Source: Bacteroidota bacterium
Lineage (GTDB): Bacteria; Bacteroidota; Bacteroidia; NS11-12g; UBA9320
Direction of reading: 5' to 3'
DNA length: 64,000 bases
Assembly: GCA_013359235.1 (NCBI GenBank)
Contig: JABWCE010000008.1
Span: 1-64,000 of the forward strand
The translations under genes and the position numbers were made by a program. Below the pieces are notes generated by a model. It was not told the origin of the DNA. It saw only the letters and a list, made by a program, of their open reading frames with translations, and made no database searches. Position 1 is the stretch's first letter, and each line of letters opens with the position of its first letter. Positions 1-7,893 of the stretch are shown here, piece after piece.

Positions 1-320
<320 letters not shown>

Positions 321-385
321 AATTTATTTTATTTACTTCCAATTTTTGTCATTTTTTATTAACTTATTATAGTTATTTAAGACCT

Positions 386-498
386 TTATGGTGACTATAT
401 CAAGGGTGTTCACCTCTTCCCATCTCGAACAGAGAAGTTAAGCCCCTTAGAGCCGATGATACTTGGGTAAAACCTGGAAAAGTAGGTCGTTGCCAAAT
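386..498 (+). rRNA. 5S ribosomal RNA
   Basis: The segment contains the conserved 5S core cccatctcgaacagagaagttaagcccc. Its ends can pair: GGTGAC near the 5' end with GTTGCC near the 3' end form helix I. Length is about 113 bases, normal for 5S. It lies about 65 bases after the 23S end, completing the distal part of an rRNA operon, and is followed at once by a strong terminator. The exact ends are estimates. Confidence 0.94.
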
Positions 499-503
499 TA
501 TTT

Positions 504-530
504 AAAAACCCTTCTTCGGAAGGGTTTTTT
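504..530 (+). terminator. rRNA operon terminator with UUCG tetraloop
   Basis: CCCTTC-TTCG-GAAGGG is a perfect six-pair GC-rich stem closed by the very stable UUCG loop. It is flanked by AAAAA and TTTTTT, so it can work as an intrinsic terminator in both directions. It lies between the 5S gene and the 3' end of the convergent lipB gene and probably serves both. Confidence 0.9.
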
Positions 531-536
531 ATTTTA

Positions 537-1202
537 TCAAAAATTATTTATTAATTCAGAAATAAAATTTTTTCGAACCTTCTCAAAATCTACTTTTCTG
601 TTCAACTCCTTCTCAATACTTGTTACTTCTTTACCTACCAAGCCACAAGGAATAATCAAATTAAAATAATTTAAATCGGGATTTATATTGAATGCTAATC
701 CATGCATTGTTACATAACGGCTTGATTTTACTCCTATAGCTGCTATTTTCCTTGCATTTTTCGTATTGGGATTTATCCAAACACCAGTAAATTCATCTAT
801 TCTTCCTGATTTAATATTGTAATCTTGCAAAGTATTTATTACTGCTTGCTCTAATGTATAAATATATTTTCGCAAGCTTAAATTAAAATTTTCCAAATCA
901 AGTATTGGATAAACTACTAACTGGCCTGGTCCATGATATGTGATATCTCCACCTCTATCAATTTTTACAAATTCAACATCTGGAAAATTTGAATTTTTAA
1001 AATTGTTTTCATTACCGGATTTTCCTAATGTTATTACATGCTTATGTTGGCAAGTGATAATATAATTCTTTGAAATTTTTTTTCCCTGTATTTTGGCTTG
1101 AAGCAATTCTTCAAAATATTTCTTTTGAGTTTGCCATACTTCATTATAATTTGTAATGCCTAAATTGATTATTTCAATTTTTATTTTTCTGCTGCTTGCC
1201 AT
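537..1202 (-). CDS. lipB: Octanoyl-[acyl-carrier-protein]:protein N-octanoyltransferase LipB
   Basis: LipB moves octanoyl groups from acyl-ACP onto the lipoyl domains of 2-oxoacid dehydrogenases and the glycine cleavage system, in the cytoplasm. The 221-residue length is normal. The family signature RGGDITYHGPGQ lies at residues 83-94, the catalytic lysine is in RKIAAIG (K152) and the catalytic cysteine in IIPCGL (C186). The ATG start overlaps the end of the upstream glycosyltransferase by 22 bases, so this is the last gene of a minus-strand operon. The partner gene lipA is not in the window. Confidence 0.95.
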   Translation of the reverse strand: MASSRKIKIEIINLGITNYNEVWQTQKKYFEELLQAKIQGKKISKNYIITCQHKHVITLGKSGNENNFKNSNFPDVEFVKIDRGGDITYHGPGQLVVYPILDLENFNLSLRKYIYTLEQAVINTLQDYNIKSGRIDEFTGVWINPNTKNARKIAAIGVKSSRYVTMHGLAFNINPDLNYFNLIIPCGLVGKEVTSIEKELNRKVDFEKVRKNFISELINNF

Positions 1203-2332
1203 AAAGTGAATATCATATTATCCCAACTGTATTTTTCTTTCTCTTGTTGTACAAATAAAGTCATTGTTTCAGAAAGGTTTTCAGTATAAAATTTTTCAAT
1301 AGCTTTTGCAATTTCTTCCGGATTTTTTTCTACTACAAAACCTGCTTTGCCATTGGGTACAAGCTCAGGAAGACCACCTATATTAGTAACAATCATCGGT
1401 TTATTGTAAAAGTATGATACTTGTGTAACTCCGCTTTGTGTTGCTTCTTTATATGGTTGCACTGTAATATCTGCTGCCGAAAAGTATAGATGAACTTTGG
1501 AATCTGGTATAAAATCTTTGAAAAAAATCACATCTTTTTTCAATTCCAATGTTTCAAGTAGCTCAAAATATGGTTTTTCATTTTCATAGAACTCACCTGC
1601 TATTATAAGTTTGAGATTAAATTTTTTTCTATCTGTTTTTGCAAATGATTTTAAAAGTAGGTCAAGCCCTTTGTAGGCTCTAATAAAACCAAAAAACAAA
1701 AGGTAATTATAAGTATTATCAAGGTTTAAAATTTTACAAGCTTCAGTTTTTGAAACTTGATTTTGAAAACTGTTGTAAATTGGATGTGGATTATACAGTG
1801 TTGGTTTATTTTTTATAAGTTTTTTTAAATCTGATAAAACGCTTTTGCTCATTGCCACAAACCCGTGGCAACTGTTTAAAAAATATTTTGTAAACATTTT
1901 GTCGCCAAAACGCTTTTCGTGTGGTACTAGATTATCTGTAATGGCTACTATTTTGCTTTTGCCATTTGATTTTATAATTCTTGAAATTGTACCGAGGCAT
2001 GGTCCCATAAATGGTAGCCAATATCTTACAACAACCAATTCGGGTTTGAGTTTCCTGTATTTTAAGCCTGTAAAAAACCAATTTAATGGGTTAATAGAAT
2101 TTATTTTAATATCAATCTTTAAATTTTCAGGGGGCAAATCGGTTGATAATTGTGTTTTTCCCGGAAAAAGAAATGCAGGATATTGAAGTTTGAATGTAAG
2201 TATTGTTACATTGCACCCATTTTTTTGAAATTCACTTGCCAGAATTTGATTGTATGTACTTAAGCCACCCCGCAAAGGCCATGCAGGACCTATTATTAAA
2301 ATATTTTTTTCAGTAACCGATTTTTTCTGCAA
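1181..2332 (-). CDS. GT4-type glycosyltransferase
   Basis: This 383-residue protein looks like a GT-B fold, family 4 glycosyltransferase. An N-terminal Rossmann half opens with NILIIGPAWPLRGGLS. The C-terminal half carries GFIRAYKGLDLLL and the nucleotide-sugar region EATQSGVTQVSYFYNKP, then NIGGLPELV. It probably adds a sugar to a lipid-linked or surface glycan in the cytoplasm; donor and acceptor cannot be read from sequence. The only usable start before the fold is TTG, inside the last codons of the upstream GT2 gene (23-base overlap), which suggests translational coupling. It also overlaps lipB downstream. Confidence 0.85.
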   Translation of the reverse strand: MQKKSVTEKNILIIGPAWPLRGGLSTYNQILASEFQKNGCNVTILTFKLQYPAFLFPGKTQLSTDLPPENLKIDIKINSINPLNWFFTGLKYRKLKPELVVVRYWLPFMGPCLGTISRIIKSNGKSKIVAITDNLVPHEKRFGDKMFTKYFLNSCHGFVAMSKSVLSDLKKLIKNKPTLYNPHPIYNSFQNQVSKTEACKILNLDNTYNYLLFFGFIRAYKGLDLLLKSFAKTDRKKFNLKLIIAGEFYENEKPYFELLETLELKKDVIFFKDFIPDSKVHLYFSAADITVQPYKEATQSGVTQVSYFYNKPMIVTNIGGLPELVPNGKAGFVVEKNPEEIAKAIEKFYTENLSETMTLFVQQEKEKYSWDNMIFTLWQAAEK

Positions 2333-3248
2333 GTTGATAATTGTTTCTTTCAGAAGAATTGCGTGAAATTAGTTCGCCCAAAAATCCTGCAAGGAAAAGT
2401 TGCACTCCTATAACCATAGCCAGCATACCGAAATAAAATATTGGTCTTTCGGTCATTTTATATTCTTGAAACGCATATTTGGCAATTGCCAAATAAAGGG
2501 CAATTATAAAGCCAAACATAAATGAAAGAGTTCCAATAAGCCCGAAAAAGTGCATTGGTCTTTTGCCAAATTTTCCAACAAAGTATATGCTAATTAGGTC
2601 TAACAAACCATTTATAAATCTTTCCCATCCAAATTTTGTGGTACCGTATTTTCTTTGTTGGTGTTTTACAACTTTTTCACCAATTTTAAAAAAACCTGCA
2701 TTTTTGGCTATTACAGGTATATATCGGTGCATTTCGCCATAAACTTCTATATTTTTAATCACTTCATTTTTGTATGCTTTCAACCCGCAATTGAAATCAT
2801 TAAGTTTTATACCGCTCATCTTTCTTGTAGCCCAATTAAATAATTTAGTTGGCAGAGTTTTGGTTATGGGGTCATATCTTTTCTTTTTCCACCCCGAAAC
2901 AAGGTCGTATCCTTGATTTATAATCATATTGTACAATTCGGGTATTTCTTCGGGGCTGTCTTGCAAATCGGCATCCATTGTAATAATAACATCGCCTGCA
3001 GCATGGTCAAATCCAATATTTAAACCTGCTGATTTGCCGTAATTTCTTCTAAATTTTATTCCTTTTACTTCAGGGTGTTGTTTATTTATTTCTGTTATTT
3101 TTTTCCATGATAAATCTTTACTGCCATCATCAATCAAAATAATTTCGTAACTGAAATTATTTTCTTTCATCACTTTTACAATCCAATCAACAAGTTCGTT
3201 AAGTGATTCTTCTTCGTTGTAAAGCGGTATTACTACTGAAATGTTCAT
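2310..3248 (-). CDS. GT2 glycosyltransferase, DPM1/GtrB-like, membrane anchored
   Basis: The GT-A domain starts with NISVVIPLYNEEES and has the DDGS motif and the metal-binding DADLQDSPEE, as in polyprenyl-phosphate sugar transferases. Two C-terminal hydrophobic segments (MHFFGLIGTLSFMFGF and FYFGMLAMVIGVQLF) anchor it, as in GtrB/ArnC-type enzymes. It likely charges a polyprenyl phosphate with a sugar at the inner membrane. The track begins at a TTG, but the ATG one codon later forms a TGATG junction with the stop of the DUF4199 gene, so I start there (312 residues). Confidence 0.88.
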   Translation of the reverse strand: MNISVVIPLYNEEESLNELVDWIVKVMKENNFSYEIILIDDGSKDLSWKKITEINKQHPEVKGIKFRRNYGKSAGLNIGFDHAAGDVIITMDADLQDSPEEIPELYNMIINQGYDLVSGWKKKRYDPITKTLPTKLFNWATRKMSGIKLNDFNCGLKAYKNEVIKNIEVYGEMHRYIPVIAKNAGFFKIGEKVVKHQQRKYGTTKFGWERFINGLLDLISIYFVGKFGKRPMHFFGLIGTLSFMFGFIIALYLAIAKYAFQEYKMTERPIFYFGMLAMVIGVQLFLAGFLGELISRNSSERNNYQLAEKIGY

Positions 3249-3820
3249 CAATTTTCTTCTTTTGAAATATCTGTTTCCATAAAGTTTTCAGGTGGGTTTC
3301 GTTTTATAATTAATGCTATAATTGCCGAAATTATTGCTGAAACTACAATAGCCCATAGCAATTGTTTAATATATGCTCCTGTTGTATTGGCATTGGCAAA
3401 TTGTTCGTGTATTTTTTCCATTTGCATATCAATTTTTTCTTGGTCCATTTTGTATTTTTCGAGCCAGTTAGCAGTACTTTGAGTTACAACTTCTTCGAGG
3501 CGGGTATTAAATTGCTTGTCAATTACATTTGTAAAAACAATTGTGTATGTGAGATTAATTAGGTATCCAACAATGCCAATAATAAACAAAGCAATAAAAG
3601 CCTGTTTGTATTTGAGAAAGCCTCCGTTTTGTTTCCTTTCGGCTATCCCTCCGGCAATGTAAAAAACAAGAGGTATAGCAAGGCTTATTGCTCCCCAAAG
3701 TATAAATTTTCCAAAAAGTTCAAAATTTACGAGATAAACTATTGTAAAAACAGCTATTGAAGTAATTCCGTAATAGATACCGTACCATACTGGTATTTTT
3801 TTAATTATAGATGTGTTCAT
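3248..3820 (-). CDS. DUF4199 family membrane protein
   Basis: A 190-residue integral membrane protein with four hydrophobic stretches (near residues 15-30, 38-58, 72-95 and 150-170) and a charged helical segment before the last one. The pattern matches DUF4199, a family of unknown function found in Bacteroidota, often beside a GT2 glycosyltransferase and a dihydroorotase-like gene. It shares one base with the GT2 gene (TGATG) and its start overlaps the upstream hypothetical gene by 20 bases, so it is part of one transcript. Function unknown. Confidence 0.82.
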   Translation of the reverse strand: MNTSIIKKIPVWYGIYYGITSIAVFTIVYLVNFELFGKFILWGAISLAIPLVFYIAGGIAERKQNGGFLKYKQAFIALFIIGIVGYLINLTYTIVFTNVIDKQFNTRLEEVVTQSTANWLEKYKMDQEKIDMQMEKIHEQFANANTTGAYIKQLLWAIVVSAIISAIIALIIKRNPPENFMETDISKEEN

Positions 3821-4472
3821 AATTAATGTTATTAATATTTTTAAATTTATTTAAAATTGATAAAAAAGCTTTTTGAAATTCAACATTTTTGCCTTTTTGA
3901 CTAATTATTTCAATTTTTTGATCAGTATTTATACTTGGCAAAAAGAACATTAAAATTGGCAATAATTGACTTTCGAGTTGTCCATTAAAATTTAAAGTAG
4001 CTATTTCTACCCAAGTGTTTAAATCTGAGTTTTGAAGTTGTTCGCGGTTTTTTAAAATATCTTCATAAAATAAAGCATCTTGATTATCAAAATCATCTTC
4101 ACACATTAAAAATTCATCAATATAATCATCAATCGATATTTCAAAATCATTGTCAGAGCATTCGCGTAAATAAAGTAAAATATTGAAAAGTTCGGTACCT
4201 CTATCAAGCAATTTTTCTTCAGTTTTTTGCCATTCGGTAGTTTCAAAAATATTTGGATTTTTATTTTCTAAATTGTCAAAAAAATCAAATAAAACTATAT
4301 CATAAATCAATTCGGCAATATCATCGTTTATATTGTAGCTTGCAGAAAGTTTATCTGTTTCATTAATTTTTTCAATAAGACTTTTGTTTGAATTGGTTAA
4401 TTCAGTAATTTTATGAACTAAATCATGATCCTTAACAAATTCTTTTAATAGTTTTTCTGTAGTGATATTCAT
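3801..4472 (-). CDS. Hypothetical acidic helical protein
   Basis: A 223-residue protein that I do not recognise. It has no signal peptide and no membrane segment, is rich in Asp, Glu, Asn, Leu and Ile, and looks mostly alpha-helical, so it is probably cytoplasmic. The ATG start lies 5 bases after the dihydroorotase-like gene, and its end overlaps the DUF4199 gene by 20 bases, which makes it a genuine member of the operon. A role tied to the dihydroorotase-like or DUF4199 protein is only suggested by position. Confidence 0.75.
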   Translation of the reverse strand: MNITTEKLLKEFVKDHDLVHKITELTNSNKSLIEKINETDKLSASYNINDDIAELIYDIVLFDFFDNLENKNPNIFETTEWQKTEEKLLDRGTELFNILLYLRECSDNDFEISIDDYIDEFLMCEDDFDNQDALFYEDILKNREQLQNSDLNTWVEIATLNFNGQLESQLLPILMFFLPSINTDQKIEIISQKGKNVEFQKAFLSILNKFKNINNINYEHIYN

Positions 4473-4477
4473 TAAAT

Positions 4478-5767
4478 TTATAATTTGCGTATAAAATTGT
4501 TATTTGCTACAAAAACACATTTTCCTTTTAAGGTTTTTCCTAAAAAATGCGAATTGGTTGAAAGAGAATGGTTGCTTTGCTTATTAAATTCCCAATTTTC
4601 ATCAGTATTGAATACTACCAAGTTTGCAGGCATTTTTTCATTTATTTGGGGAAGCGGCAAGTTTAATATTTTGCGTGGATTTATGGATGCAACTTTAATA
4701 AATGTGTCAATATCAATTTTATCAGACAAAAACTGGTTGTATAAGCTATAAAGAATTTGCAATGTAATAGCACCAAAAGGTGAAAAATTAAATTCAACTA
4801 ATTTTGTTTCGGGGCTGTGTGGGTTGTGGTCAGATATTATACAATCTATTGTTCCGTCATTTATTCCGTCAATAAGTGCCTGCCTGTCAGTTTCATTTCT
4901 CAGGGGGGGCATTATTTTAAGGTTTGAATCAAAGTTCTGCATTATTTCATCAGTATAGATGAGATGCAGAATAGAAACATCTGATGTTACTTTTATTTTT
5001 TCTGATTTTGCTTTTCTTATCAATTCTACTGATTTTGCTGAACTTAAATGCGAAAAATGAATTTTTGAATCGGTGTATTTTGCAATTTCTATCTGGCTTG
5101 CAACTTGAGTAAACTCGGCTATATCGGGGAAAAACTTTAAGCCTAAAGAAACCGTGTTTTTACTTTCGTTTACAGTTCCGTTGTTGCTCAAGTTTTTATC
5201 TTCGGCATGAGAAAATATTAAACCATCAAAATCTTTTACATAAAGTAATGCTCTTTGAAGCGTACCGTAATTTACAGGATTATTTCCATTGCTAAACCCA
5301 ATTGCGCCACCAGCGTGCATTTCATACATTTCTGAAAGTTCTTTTCCTTCACAATTTACTGTCAAAGCTCCTAATGGACTAATGTCAACTATTTTATTTT
5401 CAGATTTTCTCAATAAAAATTCAATTTGTGCTTTTGTTTGTATTGCGGGATTAATATCTGGCAAAGTAGCAACTCCTGTAAAACCGCCCGATACAGCAGT
5501 GTTTATTAAACTGTTTATGTCTTCATTTTGTTCTTCGCCCGGTTCGCCTTGTTTACACCTTAAATCAAATAAACCTGTAGTTATTATACAGTTTAGGGCA
5601 TCAATTTCAAGGTCACATTTTGTTTTAATTTTTCCTATTTTTTCAATTTTTCCATTTTTTAATAAAATGTCAGTTGTTTTTTTGTTGAATGGGGAACCGG
5701 CAGATATTATCTTTCCATTTTTTATCAGTATTGAACCTGAACTTCTGCTTGTGATGTTTTTTTCCAA
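4478..5767 (-). CDS. Dihydroorotase-like pseudoenzyme (PyrC/PyrX-type amidohydrolase)
   Basis: The 429-residue protein has the full amidohydrolase fold of type I dihydroorotase, with HAED (H187), the HFSHLSS region (H238/H240) and SDHNPH (D313). Key residues of the first metal site are lost: the family DxHxHLREPG reads DLRCKQGEPG, so both histidines are R70 and K72 and the substrate-binding arginine is G74. The PNTxP asparagine is D103. It is therefore unlikely to make dihydroorotate and may be a structural partner, like the inactive PyrC' of some ATCase complexes. The only listed start is TTG, 43 bases inside the BatA gene; a start near ILIKNGK would fit the family better, so the N-terminus is uncertain. 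Confidence 0.85.
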   Translation of the reverse strand: MEKNITSRSSGSILIKNGKIISAGSPFNKKTTDILLKNGKIEKIGKIKTKCDLEIDALNCIITTGLFDLRCKQGEPGEEQNEDINSLINTAVSGGFTGVATLPDINPAIQTKAQIEFLLRKSENKIVDISPLGALTVNCEGKELSEMYEMHAGGAIGFSNGNNPVNYGTLQRALLYVKDFDGLIFSHAEDKNLSNNGTVNESKNTVSLGLKFFPDIAEFTQVASQIEIAKYTDSKIHFSHLSSAKSVELIRKAKSEKIKVTSDVSILHLIYTDEIMQNFDSNLKIMPPLRNETDRQALIDGINDGTIDCIISDHNPHSPETKLVEFNFSPFGAITLQILYSLYNQFLSDKIDIDTFIKVASINPRKILNLPLPQINEKMPANLVVFNTDENWEFNKQSNHSLSTNSHFLGKTLKGKCVFVANNNFIRKL

Positions 5768-7788
5768 AATCTTAACAAAATTATTTCAATTGCAATAAAT
5801 AGCAAAGCAAAGTATATAAAAATTCTCCAAAGTGGTTTTCCGTTTTCGTATTGTTTTATTAATGTGTTCAGTGGCAAGTCGGTCTTATCAAAAATCTTAA
5901 TATTTTTTGAAGGTAATATGTTTTTTAAATCATTGGGTGTGCTTAGTTCTGTTTCAGATTCAATTCTGTTGTAATTAAATGCTAAAGTTTGCATTGTGTT
6001 TTTTGAGTTTTTTTCTATCAAATCGTAAAAACCAGATGTATTTACCTGATTATTTTCGGTAAGGTATAGTTCATTGTTTTTTATAATATTTTCGAGTAAA
6101 ACTTCAAATTTTCCCTTTTTCAAAACATATTGAAAGCCTGTATTTTTAATATCTGATGAAGGAATTAGTAAATTGTTTTCTTTTATTGTGTAACAAAGTG
6201 GAAGAAGTGATTTTTTAAAAAGTGCCATTCTGAAAATTACAGGTAAAAAAATTTGATTTGTTTGAAAATTGCTCCATTCCTGGTCTATGTTTACGGCAAA
6301 TTGAAAAACTTGTCCTTTGCCGATTTTGTAAGTGTTTAAAAAAACATCACCATTTCGTAGCTTTAAAAGTGTTAAGCCCGGCAAATTCCCCTGGTTTATT
6401 TTGTAATATTTAACAATTTTTGGTAAATCGAGGTTTTGATTTTGATTTTGTACGATGTTTTTTAATAATTCGTTCGAAAAATCAATAAACGAAACTTCGG
6501 TCTTTTCAGTTTTCAATTCGCCAAAAATGCCAGTACCGGTTTCTTGAATAAAATCTTCAAAACCTGATTTACCATTGTTGTCTGAAGGAAAAATAGCAAT
6601 ATTTCCCCCATTGTTTAAGTATTTTTTCAACTCATCAATTGTTCCGCTCGAAATATTTTGGGCAGACGAAATTATTATCAAGTCGTAGTTAGCTAATGAT
6701 GAAAAATCAATTTGATTTATGTTTGAAGTTGTAAGCCTGAAATAAGGTTCGGTATCAAACAGTTTTCTTATATAATTATTTGCTGCTTGCGAAAAAATTT
6801 CAAGAATTTTCACTTCGTTGTGTATTTTGAAGGTGAAAAAGTATGTATCGTCAAAAGTAATAGGGTAATCAGTAATTTTAAGTTCGGCGTTTTTAATTCC
6901 AGGATTATTAACCGAAAAGCCCATCGAAATATTTTTGGTTTCGCCAGCGGCAATATCAAAGCCCGAAATAGATTTTTGAACGTTGTTTATTTTTAAAGCA
7001 ACAGTACCTCCTTCGAGGTTTTGTATGCCTTTGTTTTTAATTCTTACAGCAATATTAAGAACTTGACCTGGTTGAAAAACAGGAGACATAAACCAAACCG
7101 AATCAATCAATATATTATTAACTGAATTGTTTTTAAGAGGTACTAAATTAAATTCTATTGCATTATTTACCTGTAAAATTTTATTGCCAGAAAATGATTT
7201 TTGAAAATCAGAAATAATAAAAGAATAATTGTTTGCTGAATTGTTGTTAAGCAATGAATTATTTTGCTTACTTATAATGTTTTCAAGAGTTTTTGAGCCT
7301 GATTCTACTTCAGTTTCATCTAATTTTTGTAAAAATTCTTCTTTGCTGTAAAACCTGTCATTTGAGCCTTTGAACTGGTTTGTTAGTAGCTGAAAACGGT
7401 CGCTTTCTGAAAATGCTGATGCTATTTCACGAGCTTTGGTTTTTGCAGTTTCAATTAATGGTCCTTTTTCGTAAACGGCATTCATACTAAATGAATTATC
7501 AACATAAATGCTTATATTTTTCTGTCCTGTTGTAGTATTGGGTTTTTCGGAGGGAATATACGGTTGAGCAAATGCTAAAACAAGCGAAGTTAAAGCAAGA
7601 ATACGCGAAAAAAGTACTAAAAGATGTTTTAAATTTCTTTGTTTTTGTGATTGTTGTTTTACCTCTTTCAAAAACTTGACATTAGTAAAAACCACTTTTC
7701 TGTATCTTCTGAAATTAAATAAATGAATTATTACAGGAATAATAATTGCAAATAATCCGAAAATAAAGGCGGGATATACAAACTGCAT
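5725..7788 (-). CDS. BatA-domain membrane protein with VWA-like domain
   Basis: The first 85 residues carry the BatA double-transmembrane domain (YPAFIFGLFAIIIPVIIHLF, then a second helix ending LVLAFAQPYIP). A von Willebrand A-like domain follows with a MIDAS-type DNSFSMN near residue 97. A long extracytoplasmic region with beta-rich, CARDB-like segments comes next, and a final membrane helix (IFIYFALLFIAIEIILL) near residue 660. At 687 residues it matches the Bacteroidota BatA-domain proteins often encoded beside a dihydroorotase-like gene. It is the first gene of the seven-gene minus-strand unit. Its molecular role is unknown. Confidence 0.85.
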   Translation of the reverse strand: MQFVYPAFIFGLFAIIIPVIIHLFNFRRYRKVVFTNVKFLKEVKQQSQKQRNLKHLLVLFSRILALTSLVLAFAQPYIPSEKPNTTTGQKNISIYVDNSFSMNAVYEKGPLIETAKTKAREIASAFSESDRFQLLTNQFKGSNDRFYSKEEFLQKLDETEVESGSKTLENIISKQNNSLLNNNSANNYSFIISDFQKSFSGNKILQVNNAIEFNLVPLKNNSVNNILIDSVWFMSPVFQPGQVLNIAVRIKNKGIQNLEGGTVALKINNVQKSISGFDIAAGETKNISMGFSVNNPGIKNAELKITDYPITFDDTYFFTFKIHNEVKILEIFSQAANNYIRKLFDTEPYFRLTTSNINQIDFSSLANYDLIIISSAQNISSGTIDELKKYLNNGGNIAIFPSDNNGKSGFEDFIQETGTGIFGELKTEKTEVSFIDFSNELLKNIVQNQNQNLDLPKIVKYYKINQGNLPGLTLLKLRNGDVFLNTYKIGKGQVFQFAVNIDQEWSNFQTNQIFLPVIFRMALFKKSLLPLCYTIKENNLLIPSSDIKNTGFQYVLKKGKFEVLLENIIKNNELYLTENNQVNTSGFYDLIEKNSKNTMQTLAFNYNRIESETELSTPNDLKNILPSKNIKIFDKTDLPLNTLIKQYENGKPLWRIFIYFALLFIAIEIILLRFWKKTSQAEVQVQY

Positions 7789-7881
7789 TGTATTTGTGCT
7801 GCGAATTTAACTCTTTTTTAAATCAATTTTAGTTAAACTGCTTTTATTATAGTGTTTAATTTTTTTGATTAGTTTTATTTT

Positions 7882-7889
7882 TAATTTTG
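7882..7889 (+). promoter_or_regulatory. Candidate -7 box (TAATTTTG) for the amidohydrolase gene
   Basis: TAATTTTG fits the Bacteroidota -7 consensus TAnnTTTG and ends 4 bases before the ATG, which would give an almost leaderless mRNA. I see no good -33 TTTG at the right spacing, so this may be chance in AT-rich DNA. Confidence 0.35.
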
Positions 7890-7893
7890 CTTT

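Noticed and set aside
321-385. Possible tRNA in the 23S-5S spacer
   Set aside because: Only 65 AT-rich bases with no cloverleaf or TTCGA-like T-loop.
463-669. 68-residue plus-strand ORF at the 5S end
   Set aside because: It runs through the 5S 3' end and terminator and lies antisense to lipB; no family resemblance.
5289-5798. 169-residue plus-strand ORF opposite the dihydroorotase-like gene
   Set aside because: Antisense shadow; the minus frame has clear family motifs.
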